Shown piece after piece: positions 40,664 through 51,308 of a stretch of DNA of 64,000 bases. The notes beneath the pieces were generated by a model that saw nothing but the letters and a program-made list of their open reading frames with translations, was not told where the DNA came from and did not search any database. A program made the position numbers and the translations under genes. Positions within the stretch are counted from its first letter, which is position 1, and every line of letters starts with the position of its first letter. The stretch is from Ancistrus triradiatus (Eukaryota > Chordata > Actinopteri > Siluriformes > Loricariidae), in assembly GCA_025084515.1 (NCBI GenBank), contig JAJAGP010000215.1, forward strand, positions 62,001 through 126,000, read 5' to 3'.

Positions 40664-43600
40664 CTGTAACGAAAAAAAAAAAAAAGAAAACACTGGATTG
40701 TATTTAATCCATTTGTTAGCACTAAAGACATCGGTTCATTTCTAAAACATGCTCGAACTTGAATGTAACACTCCCTCAGTTCGTTTCTCACACAGGTAAT
40801 CGCCCCCTTGAACTCATTCACATTTCGTATTGTTATAACCTGGAAGTGAAATGAATGTAATTGGAATTTATGAATCTACACAAAATGTATGCAGTACAAC
40901 CCTAAATCTTAAAAGGTTTGAGGACAGTATGGAAAATGCAAATAAAAAAAACAGTATGGCCCCAAGATATTTCATGTTTTCTCTGGTCAATTCCATTTCT
41001 TTTGCCCTTGACCTTGGCAAATGGCACTGATCCAACCCCATACCATGACAGAGCCTGGCTTTTGGACTTACCACCAATAGCAGTCTGGACGGTCCTTTTT
41101 CTTCTTTGGTCAGGAGTACAGGGCGTCCAATTCTTCCAAAAACGATCTGGAATACTGATTAGTCCGACCACAGCACACGTTTCCATTGTGCGATGGTCCA
41201 TCCCAGATGCCTTCAAACCCAGAGAAGTCAACACTGCTTCTGGACATGGTCAACATAAGGCTTCTTTTTCACACAGTAAAGTTTTAAGTGGTATCTGTGA
41301 ATGAACTGTCCGATTAAAAAAAAAAAAAAAAAAAAAAATCTTTTACTCCTCAAAGACTCAGCCTTTCCTGGATACTGCTTTTGTTCCAAATCATGATCAC
41401 ATTATTTAGCCCTGAACTGCCCCTGTCCCAACTGTGTTGCAGGCCTGAAATGCAGAAATGGGTGTTTATTGACAAATGAAAGGAAGTTGACCAGCATAAA
41501 CATGAAATATCTTGGGTTCTTACTGTAAGCTATGAAATAAGAGGTGTAAGAACGGTGTAAATGTAGGAAACATATTTTTGCTGATTTGGGGCTGTACATT
41601 AAGAAAGCATATGGACATTGGATATTTAAAGCAGCAATGCCCCATTCCATGCAGCATTATTTCAGGTGATGTGACTTAAACGCAGTAAAAATCAAGGCCA
41701 ATGACAAAGTAAACTGCAGGATGTTCATACCTGCGACGCACAGAAGAGCTGCAATGAAAATGGTGAAAGCCGAACCAGACTGGATCAGCTGCTGCAGTAA
41801 TAAGCCGAGGGGGAAGAGAAGCAGGCAAATCCAAAACAGCCAGTTGAGCAGGGACCAGGGCCGCCGTGGGGGGTTCCGTTTGGAGCCGGGAAAACGACCA
41901 GTCAGACTATACTGTTCCTGCAACTCGTCCTGGTACAGATAGTTATTATAACGTTAGAACACCTGCATGTTCAACAACATACTGGTATGTGTCCATCTGG
42001 TCAACGTCTGTTTGCTTTAATGGCCCAGGTCTTAATTATAATGGGAAATCAAAATTTGTCTTTTATATATCTGATTCATGCCTGAATGACAGAAAACCAG
42101 TACGAGTGAACCCTTGGGACACCAGCTTACAGAAAAAAGATTCACAGTCTCGGGTGTTTCACATTTTAAAAAAGATACAAAGATAAGAATTGCTGCATTG
42201 TACAGGAATTGTAAATGACTTCAGATTGTGTTTTAATATTATTATTTAAAATAAAACCCACTGTGCAGTATCTGAGCTACTATGTGACTACAGTGACGTC
42301 ACCCAAACAGCGGGAAGCAAATCCAGGGGGTTCCCCTCACCTTTTGCTGATAAATACTGTGGAGCCAGGCAGAACATTCCGATTCATCCTCTGGGACCGA
42401 GTCGAGAGGGATCCGCCTACATCGAGCAGAAGAATCCTAGTCACTGCCCTATCATTAGTGATCTGATAACCAATGTATAAAATAAAACTGCATTTTTAAT
42501 ACAGGTGTGCGCAGTTTAAAGTTCGTTCACTTTAACGACCGAGGTCTTAAGAATTATAATAGGAATTAGAAATCTGTCATATATGCTCAGTACAGTGCAA
42601 AAGTCTTAAGCCACCTCACCACAGATTTGTTGCTTTAAGAATGATACAATGACCATATATAACACGGATCCAAAAAATGTCAAACCTGGATTCGTCCTCT
42701 ATAATCCTCTTTTCCACTGATCGCCATTCCAATATTTGTGAGCTTTATCTTAGCTTAGGAAAGCTCCCAGATGCTGCTATTGCTCAAGTGTAAGGGGAAG
42801 TCTCACACTAATTATTTGCCACTGTAGCCTATAAAAGCTGTTCTGATTTTTTTTTTTTCCAAGTTTTTAATAGTGCATATATTTACAAATACATTTCCTG
42901 TATTTTCTGGTGCTATTCTAGTAAAGACAGTGAGAAATTATACCACACCTCAAACAATGGGATATCTAATCTAATTGTTGGCCTAAGACTTTTGCACAGT
43001 GCTGTATGTATCTTATGTCTGAATGACAGAAAACTAGTACAGGCGACACCTGCTGACAGAAAGCCTGCTGCTCAGTTTCATACTGTGTTTAAGTAATATT
43101 ATTGCTTTAAAAATGCTATGTGCAAAGAATCTAAACCAATTTGTGACCTGATGGCCAATGTCCTGTTTCACAGAATGTAATGCGGATGTTAAAAGGCCAC
43201 AACACCTGTGCTGAAATTTTTTATTTTTATTTTTTTTACCTCACATATAAATCGGCATGGTACTTTTTCCCGTTGAGCACTCCGAGCAGGGTGGGTGATT
43301 CGTTGTTTCTGAAATTGATTGTACAATCGTACACAGCAGCAACTACCGAGGAGACACAATGAGTCAATGTCAGTCAGGTAATACTGTATATAAATAAACA
43401 CTAAGCAGCCACATTGTTAGCTACACTTTGCTAGTGTGTATCAGACATTACTGCAGATTTGTCGTCTGCCAAGCAAAGGTTCTGCTGGACTGAGGCCTGG
43501 TAACTGTAGAGGCCGTTTCAGTACAGTGAACTTGGTGTCACGATCAACAAAGTTTGAGCCGACCTGAGCTGTGTGACATGGTGCGTAGATGGTTCATAAG

Positions 43601-46600
43601 GAGTGAACCGGTGTACCGGAGAAAGTGGATGATTGTTATCATAATGGTAAACTTTGCTGTAGCTTGTACAGTTTGTCACCTGTTCCCCTGAGGGTCTGTG
43701 CAGTGACGCAGAAGCCTTTGGTCCGAGGCAAGAGATGGTACTTGAGTTTAGGCAGCCCCTTCTTCTCGGCCACCTCCATACTGATGCGGTGTTTCTTCTC
43801 GGTGAAGCGAGTGCCCTCGCAGAACAAGAGAAACTGAACAAATACAAGCATTGTGTAAGTATCGCACTATTGGTAATACAAGCTTACAAACGTGACCAAC
43901 TACATATCTGATTATTCAAGCGGTCATGTATACAGCATACTCCGAGTTAGATATCCGATGAAGACGGCTGGACTTTAATCGGATTTCTTAAAGCATGCAT
44001 GCCCGTACTACGATTTCTATCACGTTTCTCAGTCCGCGGTTGCCAGGTCTGCTTATTCTTACAGATTTCGCTTCTTTGGGATAATATACATATACCTGGT
44101 GAGGAATTCGCTCGCAGGATCTGGCAACCCTGCACTAAATCCTGCTAAATGGCTACAGAGGTCTTCATGGAGACTCTGCAATGCAGTATATACTCAAGAA
44201 AAAGAAGAATCTGACTGTGTAATATTACAGTTTGAAGTTTGTCACATCTTCCTGTCAGATTATTGGCTGGTTGGAAAGGTGAAATCTGATTGGTGCCCGA
44301 GTCGTGTAAGCCTGGAGGTTTCCCATTATCTGATTACGCAAATTCATATATACAGGTTGATCGGATTACTGACAATCAGATTCTTAATTACATGGAAACT
44401 CACTCAATGACTCAATATATCTGAATATTTGAAGTCTTCTTAAAACATTTACTATTTGAAAACTTGTAAGCATACCCAGAAGTTCTCGGGGTAATCCCGA
44501 AGGCACTGAAGGCTCTGAACCACGGTCCTGCGATCCTCCTCCCACTTCCTCTTGCAGAAGACGATCTCCAGGAAGTACCACATCCAGCCGATTACAGGTA
44601 CGTAGGCAAGTTCTTTCTTTGCCATCACCTTCGAGCTCTGGGTAGAAAAATGGTAATACCACATCAGCACAATCTAACCAGCCAATCACGTGGCATTAGG
44701 CATGTACACACGACAAAGATGCCCTGCTGAATTTCAAACTGAGAATCGGAACGAGGAAGAAGGGTGATTTAAGTGACTTTGAACGTGGCCTTGTTATTGG
44801 TCTGGGTATTTCAGAAAGTGCTGAGCTACTGGGATTTTCACACAGCGCCATCTCTAGAGGAAATATTCAGGGAGGGCAGATCTCTGGGTGAAAATGCCTT
44901 GTTGACGGCAGACTGGTTTAAGCTGATAGAAAGGCAACTCCGCTCCTGCCAGCTAAGTTCAGGAGGCTTTTTTTTTTTTTAACAGTTCACCAGAGCTCAC
45001 AACAACTGGACAACAGAAGATTGGAAAAACATTGACTGGTCTGACGAGTTTAGATTTCGAGTGGTAGGGTCAGAATTTGGCGGAAACATGAAAGCATGGA
45101 CCCATCTTGTCTTGTATTACCGGTTCAGGCTGGTGCTGGCAGTGTAATGGTGTGGGGGAGATTTTCTTAATACCAACTGAGCATCGTTTAAACACCACAG
45201 CCTACCTGAGGACTGTTGTTGACCATGTGCATCCCTTTATGTCTATAATATACCATTTTGTGCGCGCCATGTCATAAAGCAGTGGCAGTTCACTGTACTC
45301 AGAGGCTTTGTCACATCTAAATGGTATCACCGCTGATGTAGTGCCAACGACCAGCTTTATGCACACAAACACAACACGTACGTACGTAATGCTGTAACCC
45401 TAATAACTCAAATTAATTCCAGTGGAGGTTGGAAGCAGAAGATGCGTACCTGCGTGTCAGTGTGCGGGGGCTTGAAAATATTCTCATCTACAAAAGGGGG
45501 GGCAATGCATTATGCCAAGGTCAAAACCACTGAGATCACATTTTCCCCCATTTTGATGGTCGATTTGAACGTTCTTGGAAGCTGCTGGTTGGATCTGCTT
45601 TTTTTTAAACTGCACGGTATGTGGACAGGTCTTCACCTCATTTCATATATCCATTTACTGTGCAAAAGTCTTAGGCATTCTACACTTTCCAGTTTATATT
45701 CAAATTTCTCTTTGTTTCAGTTGTGAGCGCCAAAGCTTAAATAAAGTATAAGCTGAATATAAAGTGAAAAATATTGAATGCCTAAGACTTTTGCACAGCA
45801 CTAGATGTATAGAAGCCTAGCGGTAGCCTAGCGGATAAGGTACAGGACTATGAACCAGAAGGTCCAGGGTTCAAATCCCACTTCTACCATGCTGCTACTG
45901 TTATTTGAGCAAGACCCTTAACCCACAATTGCTTGGATTGTAAGGTTGTACCAATTGTGAGTCGCTCTGGATAAGGGCGTCTGCGAAATGCTGTAAATGT
46001 ACAATGTAAATGTATAGAATGATCCCGCACATTTCTTACCCCTAGCACTCCAAACCTCTCGCAGAAAGTCCAGCCACACAGGAAATCGATCTCGAATCCG
46101 TGGTTCATGATAACAATGGCGTTCTCATTGCCGTAGGACGGGTAGGACTCAGGATCGCAGTATATTGTGCATTCAGTCCCAGACCACCATTCCAGCAGTG
46201 CCACCATCTCTGAGGAAACATAATAACAGCTGTTTAGTTTAGCTTCATTACACAAATGCAGCTGGGGACCGTTAAGAATGGGACGATAACAGTGGCAACC
46301 AACAAGCCTCAGGGTGACTTTTGATTGGTTCTCCTTTTGACTGCTGTGCTTGTTTAAAATGCAGTAAAAAAAAAACATACTATGGTTTAGTTAAATATGT
46401 ACTGCTGGCCAGAAAAGGGTCAAATATTAAGCTTTAAGTGGGCTCAATAGCACTGGGAGGAATTAAAGAAATGGATACAGCTGTAAATCTTAGCATGACA
46501 CGGCCTTCCATTTGACTTCCTTAAGTCTTGTGGTTAAGCTTTTCACAGAAAGGGTTTCTCTCAGTGTTAATGAACAAACAGCTGATGAGTAACTGGAAAA

Positions 46601-48104
46601 TGTTCCCAAGTTCGCTTGTGTTTAACGTGAGACCACATGTACTCTGTAGGGTTTAAATCTGGACTCTGACCAGGTCAAAACGTCAGCCTGATGAATACTA
46701 TTTCGAAAGCAGGTTTTCAATAAGGGCTAGATTATCTGCAGTATTTCCCTGTGTTAGTTTTCTATCAAGCATTTACAGCTTTTCTTGATTTTATCTTTAT
46801 GCACAAGATAAGTTTTCAAACATTTTAAAAACATATACAAGTCCAATACGTTTAACATCCGCATTACGTGCTATAAAGCAGGTCGTTGACCGAAGTGGAC
46901 ATTGATCGGACCTTACCACAGTCACAAAAGCCTGGTTTCCATCCAAAGGTTTGCAGATGTTATGCACATTTATGATAGTCTGTCAGAAAAAAATGTGCAA
47001 TAAATCCTGTTCACGGTAATTATAGCAAATAAAGTAATGTACTGTTATGACCCTGTGTAGGGGAAAGCCATAGCACTTAAGAGGACGGTATGGTGGACCT
47101 GATACTTTTGTTTGACAGAAGCCAAAAATGCATCGATAGACAGTATTACGAACACAGAAGATCAACCTGATGAAACAGAGGTGAACCACTACTTCTGGTA
47201 ATTCGTTCCAGAGGGCAGCTTTTCGGTTGGATGTCATTAGTAACCATTTTAGGACCCAATGGGGACATATTTGCACCAAGTTACAGTACTGTACGTGGAA
47301 AAACACGATAAACACAATGCATATCTTCACTGAGTAAGGGCTATTGTGAACCAGAATCACTGAACGACTGTGTACTGAATCGTGAATCGAGTTCCGGCTG
47401 AAACAAGTCACGCGGCTCGACTCGTACAAGGTTAAGCAAGTGTGCCGAGGCAAGTTTTTCTAGTCAAAAGGCGCCAAGAACCAAACTCGACGAGTTCCGA
47501 GGTGGTCCAGAACCGAGGCACCACTGTATTAAATTAGAAATGTATGTAGTAATCTGATTATAGACAGAGTCTGTGTAAACGGGACTGTGGTAGCCTAGTG
47601 GTTAAGGTACTGGACTCTGGACCAGAAGGTTCAGGGTTCAAATCCCATCTCTGCCAAGCTGCCACTGTTGGGTCCTTGAGCAAGACCCTTAACCCACAAT
47701 TGCTTGGATTGTACCAATTGTAAGTCGCTCTGGATAAGGGCGTCTGCTAAATGCTGTAAATGTAAATGTAAATGTAAACCCGGAGGTTTCCCATTACGAG
47801 CACGGAAGCACTTGTGTAATCAGGTAAATTACTGACAAACTGATTTTCTGCAGATTAAGTCCATGGAAATGCACCCGACCGCTTCCCATTCATACTGTAC
47901 ACATTTGGGCAGCTGTTCATACTTACGGCTGCTGATGGAGTAGGCCAGTCTGCAGTTGACCCTGCGTGCGAGCTGTTTGTTAATCCACCACAGTGGCAGC
48001 GTGCAAAGTTGCAGCAGGTTGAGTATGAGGCCACTGACCAGAAACACATAACAGATGACGAGGTGACAAAGGAACTGCGTCTTCAGTAGCCCAAAGAGAT
48101 CCAT
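40569..48104 (-). CDS. agpat4: AGPAT4, 1-acyl-sn-glycerol-3-phosphate acyltransferase delta; eight coding exons, complete
   Basis: Integral membrane enzyme that transfers an acyl chain to lysophosphatidic acid to make phosphatidic acid, at the ER (mitochondrial location also reported in mammals), feeding phospholipid synthesis. The eight exons join in phase into 378 residues, the same length as human AGPAT4. Visible: an N-terminal hydrophobic segment (residues about 10-40), the acyltransferase motif NHGFEID (residues 95-101, catalytic His96 and Asp101), EGTR (176-179), and a C-terminal hydrophobic pair (about 300-350). The start MDLFGLLKTQFLCHLV matches mammalian MDLAGLLKSQFLCHLV, and the ATG has a good context (ACC before, G after). 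All introns are GT-AG. No disabling change is seen. Confidence 0.97.
40893..41600 (-). mobile_element. Tc1 family C element fragment in the last AGPAT4 intron
   Basis: Ends gtacaaccctaaatc and ctgatttggggctgtaca. Interior ccataccatgacagagcctg and cgatggtccatcccagatgc as in other copies. An A-run lies at 41316-41338. Confidence 0.7.
41731..41929 (-). CDS. agpat4: AGPAT4 coding exon 7 (C-terminal membrane region)
   Basis: Acceptor taccag, then DELQEQYSLTGRFPGSKRNP, PRRPWSLLNWLFWICLLLFP and a second hydrophobic run to LLCVA; donor gtatga leaves one base. An open frame runs past the donor into the intron and should not be taken as the C terminus. Confidence 0.94.
41940..42300. repeat. Unclassified interspersed repeat (family Z) copy
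   Basis: Shares gcctgaatgacagaaaacca and tgtgttttaatattattatttaaa-like words with 27.4 (reversed), 34.9 and 43.1 kb. No ORF; class unknown. Lies between AGPAT4 exons 7 and 6. Confidence 0.5.
42341..42416 (-). CDS. agpat4: AGPAT4 coding exon 6
   Basis: Acceptor gatgtag, then RRIPLDSVPEDESECSAWLH, SIYQQK; donor gtgagg. Aligns with mammalian RRIPLEDIPEDDDECSAWLH. Confidence 0.95.
42500..43200. repeat. Family Z repeat split by a MITE
   Basis: 42500-42590 (actttaacgaccgaggtctt) and 43007-43200 (tgtctgaatgacagaaaact to gtaatgcggatgttaaaagg) form one copy. The DNA between is a MITE flanked by TA. Confidence 0.55.
42593..43004. mobile_element. MITE with TIR cagtgcaaaagtctta, long form
   Basis: 412 bases, inverted ends cagtgcaaaagtcttaagcc and ggcctaagacttttgcacag, TA on both sides: a Tc1/mariner-type non-autonomous element. 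No coding capacity. Lies in the AGPAT4 intron between exons 6 and 5. Confidence 0.8.
43240..43342 (-). CDS. agpat4: AGPAT4 coding exon 5
   Basis: Acceptor cggtag, then VAAVYDCTINFRNNESPTLL, GVLNGKKYHADLYV plus two bases; donor gtaaaa at 43239. Confidence 0.95.
43680..43833 (-). CDS. agpat4: AGPAT4 coding exon 4 (EGTR motif)
   Basis: Acceptor gttcag, then FLLFCEGTRFTEKKHRISME, VAEKKGLPKLKYHLLPRTKG, ending TLRGT plus one base; donor gtgaca. The phosphate-binding EGTR motif is intact. Confidence 0.96.
43860..44440. repeat. MITE-like repeat in an AGPAT4 intron
   Basis: gttgccaggtctgcttattc and gatctggcaaccctgcacta match sequence at 34.3 and 51.65 kb; ttcccattatctgattacgc recurs near 47.78 and 51.8 kb. 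Class not determined. Confidence 0.4.
44476..44637 (-). CDS. agpat4: AGPAT4 coding exon 3
   Basis: Acceptor acccag, then SSKVMAKKELAYVPVIGWMW, YFLEIVFCKRKWEEDRRTVV, LRDYPENFW; donor gtatgc. 54 codons, phase 0-0. Confidence 0.96.
44700..45340 (+). mobile_element. Tc1/mariner family I element, decayed and deleted
   Basis: gactttgaacgtggccttgt (N-terminal), ttggaaaaacattgactggt and atggtgtgggggagattttc (catalytic region) are family signatures on the + strand, with many stops and a large deletion. A second copy begins at 63560. Confidence 0.6.
45658..45801. mobile_element. MITE with TIR ctgtgcaaaagtctta, short form
   Basis: 144 bases, ends ctgtgcaaaagtcttaggca and tgcctaagacttttgcacag with TA flanks. 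Same TIR family as 42593-43004. Lies in the AGPAT4 intron between exons 3 and 2. Confidence 0.85.
45821..46013 (+). repeat. tRNA-derived SINE copy 3, beside an AGPAT4 donor
   Basis: A box tagcctagcgg, B box ggttcaaatcc, core gtcgctctggataagggcgt. Antisense to AGPAT4, ending about 25 bases from the exon 2 donor at 46039. Confidence 0.88.
46040..46209 (-). CDS. agpat4: AGPAT4 coding exon 2 (NHGFEID motif)
   Basis: Acceptor cctcag, then QMVALLEWWSGTECTIYCDP, ENAIVIMNHGFEIDFLCGW, ERFGVLG. Holds acyltransferase motif I. Donor gtaaga at 46039. A SINE ends about 25 bases beyond the donor. Confidence 0.96.
46210..47580. repeat. AGPAT4 intron 1, unclassified repeats
   Basis: About 46390-46720 looks like decayed transposon sequence. 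About 46850-47200 belongs to the family at 10.3 and 55.5 kb (ccaaaaatgcatcgatagac). 47335-47527 is the reversed partner of 37285-37470. No exon seen. Confidence 0.4.
47581..47778 (+). repeat. tRNA-derived SINE copy 4
   Basis: A box tagcctagtggttaag, B box ggttcaaatcc and the full body with tail; the least diverged of the + strand copies. Confidence 0.9.
47927..48104 (-). CDS. agpat4: AGPAT4 coding exon 1 (start codon)
   Basis: ATG at 48104-48102. It encodes MDLFGLLKTQFLCHLVICYV and continues to CRLAYSISS; donor gtaagt lies at 47926-47921, leaving one base of a Gln codon. Confidence 0.96.
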
Positions 48105-48149
48105 GGTTAGGTGTGAAATGGTGTTGTTCGTTCTCTACAAAAGATGCCT
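48105..48149 (-). other. agpat4: AGPAT4 5' UTR part of the first coding exon
   Basis: On the - strand a pyrimidine tract and tcctag end at 48150, giving a 45-base untranslated stretch before the ATG. This implies at least one non-coding first exon further right, as in mammals. I could not place that exon with certainty. Confidence 0.6.
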
Positions 48150-48890
48150 CTAGGAAAAAAGATAGAGATGAGGAATGAGTGACAATATAAACGTAGAATG
48201 TGAAAACGTAACATCAAGCAGGTAATAAAAACTACAGAACTGGGTTTTTATAACGGACACAGCCAAGGCTGTTGAATGACGTCCATTCACTTTACGACCA
48301 AGGTCTTAAAAATGATCAATTATAACAGGAAACTGTCTTAAAGTTGTGGCTGTAAACAGCTGGTCAAATTAAAAAAGGTTAAGTATGTGTATTTTAACTG
48401 CCATAAGCTACTTGCATAAGTAGGAACTACATTGCGTAGTTGTGCACGAACACCTGTATATTAGGTGTCTCCATTTTCTCTGTTCTGGAAATGCATGTTT
48501 CTTCAAGTGGACTCATTCCCTCTTGGTGCAGCCGGCGAGCTATGTTCCTTCATGTTCATATTCCATCATGCACATTTATATTTCAGTTCTACAGCATGTG
48601 TGATTGTTTGTGTGTTCTTGTTCTGCACACTGTCATGACTTTGAACAGTTCCACCTTACCATAAAGGGCAATGAAAGCAAAAGGGAAATGAGACATGTCA
48701 CAATTCTTAACTCTGTGTTGCAAACTCACAGACCTAGGTGTGTAGGCCTGCAATGAAAAAACAACTTGGTTTTACTTTTTCATTATATGCAGAATTTGCA
48801 TTATGGTACAGCACTGTTCAAACGTTTGGACACCCCTACAGGAAACCATATATTTCTCTCCTGCTGCATGTAGCCATTTTTACTTACACT
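48150..48890. other. Upstream of AGPAT4 exon 1; little recognised
   Basis: About 48270-48340 carries family Z words (cactttacgaccaaggtctt). 48811-48845 resembles a Tc1 end (cactgttcaaacgtttggac). No exon seen. Confidence 0.35.
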
Positions 48891-49430
48891 GATCAGCAAT
48901 AACATTTAGAGTGTGATGCCCTGGGCAATGTTCTATTCAGGTCGAGGTTACTTTGCCAACCTTCCTAAACACTGTTGCGGACCAAGTGCATCCCTTCCAT
49001 GCCAATGGTATTCACTAATCCCACTGACTGCGCTGTCATTCCAAGAACTATACCGCACCCTGGCACACTGCATTGTTCTGGAATGGTCTGAGGAGCATGA
49101 CAAAGCATGACATGTTGTCTTGTCCGATCTATGGATCCCACCTAACAACTTACAGGACTTAAAGAAACTGACTAACATATCAGTGCCAGATACCACAGAA
49201 GAGGTGGTTTAACACTCCAGCAGCACTGCTGTGTCTGATCCACTCGTACCAGCACAATACACCCTAACACACCACCACACCAGTCTCACTGCAGTGCTGA
49301 GAATGATCCACCACCCAAATACAACCTGACCTTTGCTGGACCATTTGAGAACAGAGTAAAGGGGACAAACAATGTATATAGAGAAACAGATGGACTACAG
49401 TCCGTAATTACAGAACTACAATTAAATAAA
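48891..49430. repeat. Foldback repeat, longest copy
   Basis: Begins with the terminal cactgatcagcaataacatt. Contains cactgctgtgtctgatccac and, reversed relative to 28.6 kb, gagaacagagtaaaggggac and ggactacagtccgtaattac. About 0.54 kb; no ORF. Class unknown. Confidence 0.6.
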
Positions 49431-49736
49431 GAATAAGGAAAATATACAAGTTTGAATGATATGGCAAATGAACAAAGAAATGTAATGATATAGTATTTTA
49501 GATTAGCACGATATACAGTGGTGTTTGAAGGTTTGTGAACCCTTTAGAATTTTCTGTATTTCTGCAGAAATATGACTTAAAACATCAGATTTTCACACAA
49601 GTCCTAAAAATAGATAAAGAGAACCCAGTTAAACAAATAAGACAAAAATATTATACTTGGTTATTTATTTATTTATTGAGGAAAATGATCCAATATTACA
49701 TATTAGTGAGTGGCAAAAGTATGTGAACCTTTGCTT

Positions 49737-50940
49737 TCAGTATCTGGTGTGACCCCCCTGTGCAGCAATAAATGTAGCTAAGCATTTCCTGTAGCTGTTG
49801 ATCAGTCCTGCACACTGGCTTGGAGGAATTTTAGCCCATTCCTCCGTACAGAACAGCTTCAGCTCTGGGATGTTGGTGGGTTTCCTCACATTAGTCGCTT
49901 CAGGTCCTTCCACAGCATTTCCATTGGATTAAGGTCAGGACTTTGGCTTGGCCATTCCAAAACATGAACTTTATTCTTCTTTATCCATTCTTTGGTAGAA
50001 CGACTTGCGTGCTTAGGGTCGTTGTCTTGCTGCATGACCCACCTTCTCTTGAGATTCAGTTCATGGACAGATGTCCTGACATTTTCCTTTACAATTCTCT
50101 GATATGATTCAGAATTCATTGTTCCATCAATGATGGCAAGCCGTCCTGCCCAGATGCAGCAAAACAAGCCCAAACCATGATACTACCACCACCATGTTTC
50201 ACAGATGGGATAAGGTTCTTATGCTGGAATGCAGTGTTTTCCTTTCTCCAAACATAATGCTTTTCTTTTAAACCTGGTCTCCTCCGTCCACAAAACATTC
50301 TTCCATTAGCCTTCTGGCTTGTCCACGTTACATTTACATTTACAGCATTTAGCAGACGCCCTTATCCAGAGCGACTTACAATGGATACAATCTTACAATC
50401 CAAGCAATTGTGGGTTAAGGGCCTTGCTCAAGGACCCCACAGTGGCAGTTTGGCAGAGGTGGGATTTGAACCCTGGACCTTCTGGTCCAGAGTCCAGTCC
50501 CGTAACCACTAGGCTACCACAGTCCCACGTGATCTTTAGCAAACTGCAGACGAGCTGCAATGTTCTTTTTGGAAAGCAGCTTTCTCCTTGCAACCCTGCC
50601 AATGAACACCATTGTTGTTCTGTGTTCTTCTGATGGTGGACTCATGAACATTAACATTAGCCAATGTGAGAGAGGCCTTCAGTTGCTTAGAAGTTACCCT
50701 GGGATCCTTTGTGACCTCGCCAGCTATTACACTCCTTGCTCTTGGAGTGATCTTTGTTGGTCGACCACTCCTGGGGAGGGTAACAATGGTCTTGAATTTC
50801 CTCCATTTGTACACAATCTGTCTGACTGTGGATTGGTGGAACCCAGACTCTTTAGAGATGGTTTTGTGACCTTTTCCAGCCTGACGAGCATCAACAACTC
50901 TTTTTCAGAGCTCCTCAGAAATCTCCTTTGTTGGTGCCAT
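49737..50940 (-). pseudogene. Tc1 family B transposase interrupted by a SINE
   Basis: Starts at ATG 50940, ends QGGHTRY-like with TGA at 49737. Kept pieces: RSGRPTKITPRARSVIAGEV, VKHGGGSIMVWACFAASGQD, MQQDNDPKHASRSTKEWI, SPDLNPMEMLWKDL. The Glu of the catalytic triad is preserved (ME); the Asp-containing middle is split by the SINE at 50328-50525. Confidence 0.85.
50328..50525 (-). repeat. tRNA-derived SINE copy 5, inside the Tc1
   Basis: Reverse orientation: tail ttacatttacatttacagca at left, B box ggatttgaacc, A box ccactaggcta, ends cagtccc. The host transposon reads gtccacg before it and acgtgatcttt after it, suggesting a very short target duplication (acg). Confidence 0.9.
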
Positions 50941-51308
50941 GATACACTTCCACAAACCTGTGTTGTGAAGAGCAGACTTTGATAGATCCCTGTTCTTTAA
51001 ATAAAACAGGGTGACCACTCACACCTGATTGGCATCCCATTGATTGACAACACCTGACTCTAATTTCACCTTCAGATTAACTGCTAATCCTAGAGGTTCA
51101 CATACTTTTGCCACTCACTAATATGAAATATAGGATAATTTTCCTCAATAAATAAATGACCACGTATAATATTTTTGTCTCATTTGTGTAACTGGGTTCT
51201 CTTTATCTACTTTTAGGACTTGTGTGAAAATCTGATGATGTTTTAGGTCATATTTATGCAGAAATATAGAAAATTCTAAAGGGTTCACAAAACTTTCAAG
51301 CACCACTG

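Larger units (their letters stand above)
49516..51308 (-). mobile_element. Tc1 family B element, full length, with a SINE inside
   Basis: Inverted ends cagtggtgtttgaaggtttg and caaaactttcaagcaccactg, TA at both sides. About 1,590 bases without the SINE, the normal length. Confidence 0.9.

Noticed and set aside
41657..41730. Direct continuation of the AGPAT4 exon 7 frame as the C terminus
   Set aside because: It runs over a good donor at 41730; the exon at 40569-40663 continues in phase with the conserved VRWMIG...TEI...GS.YGN ending.
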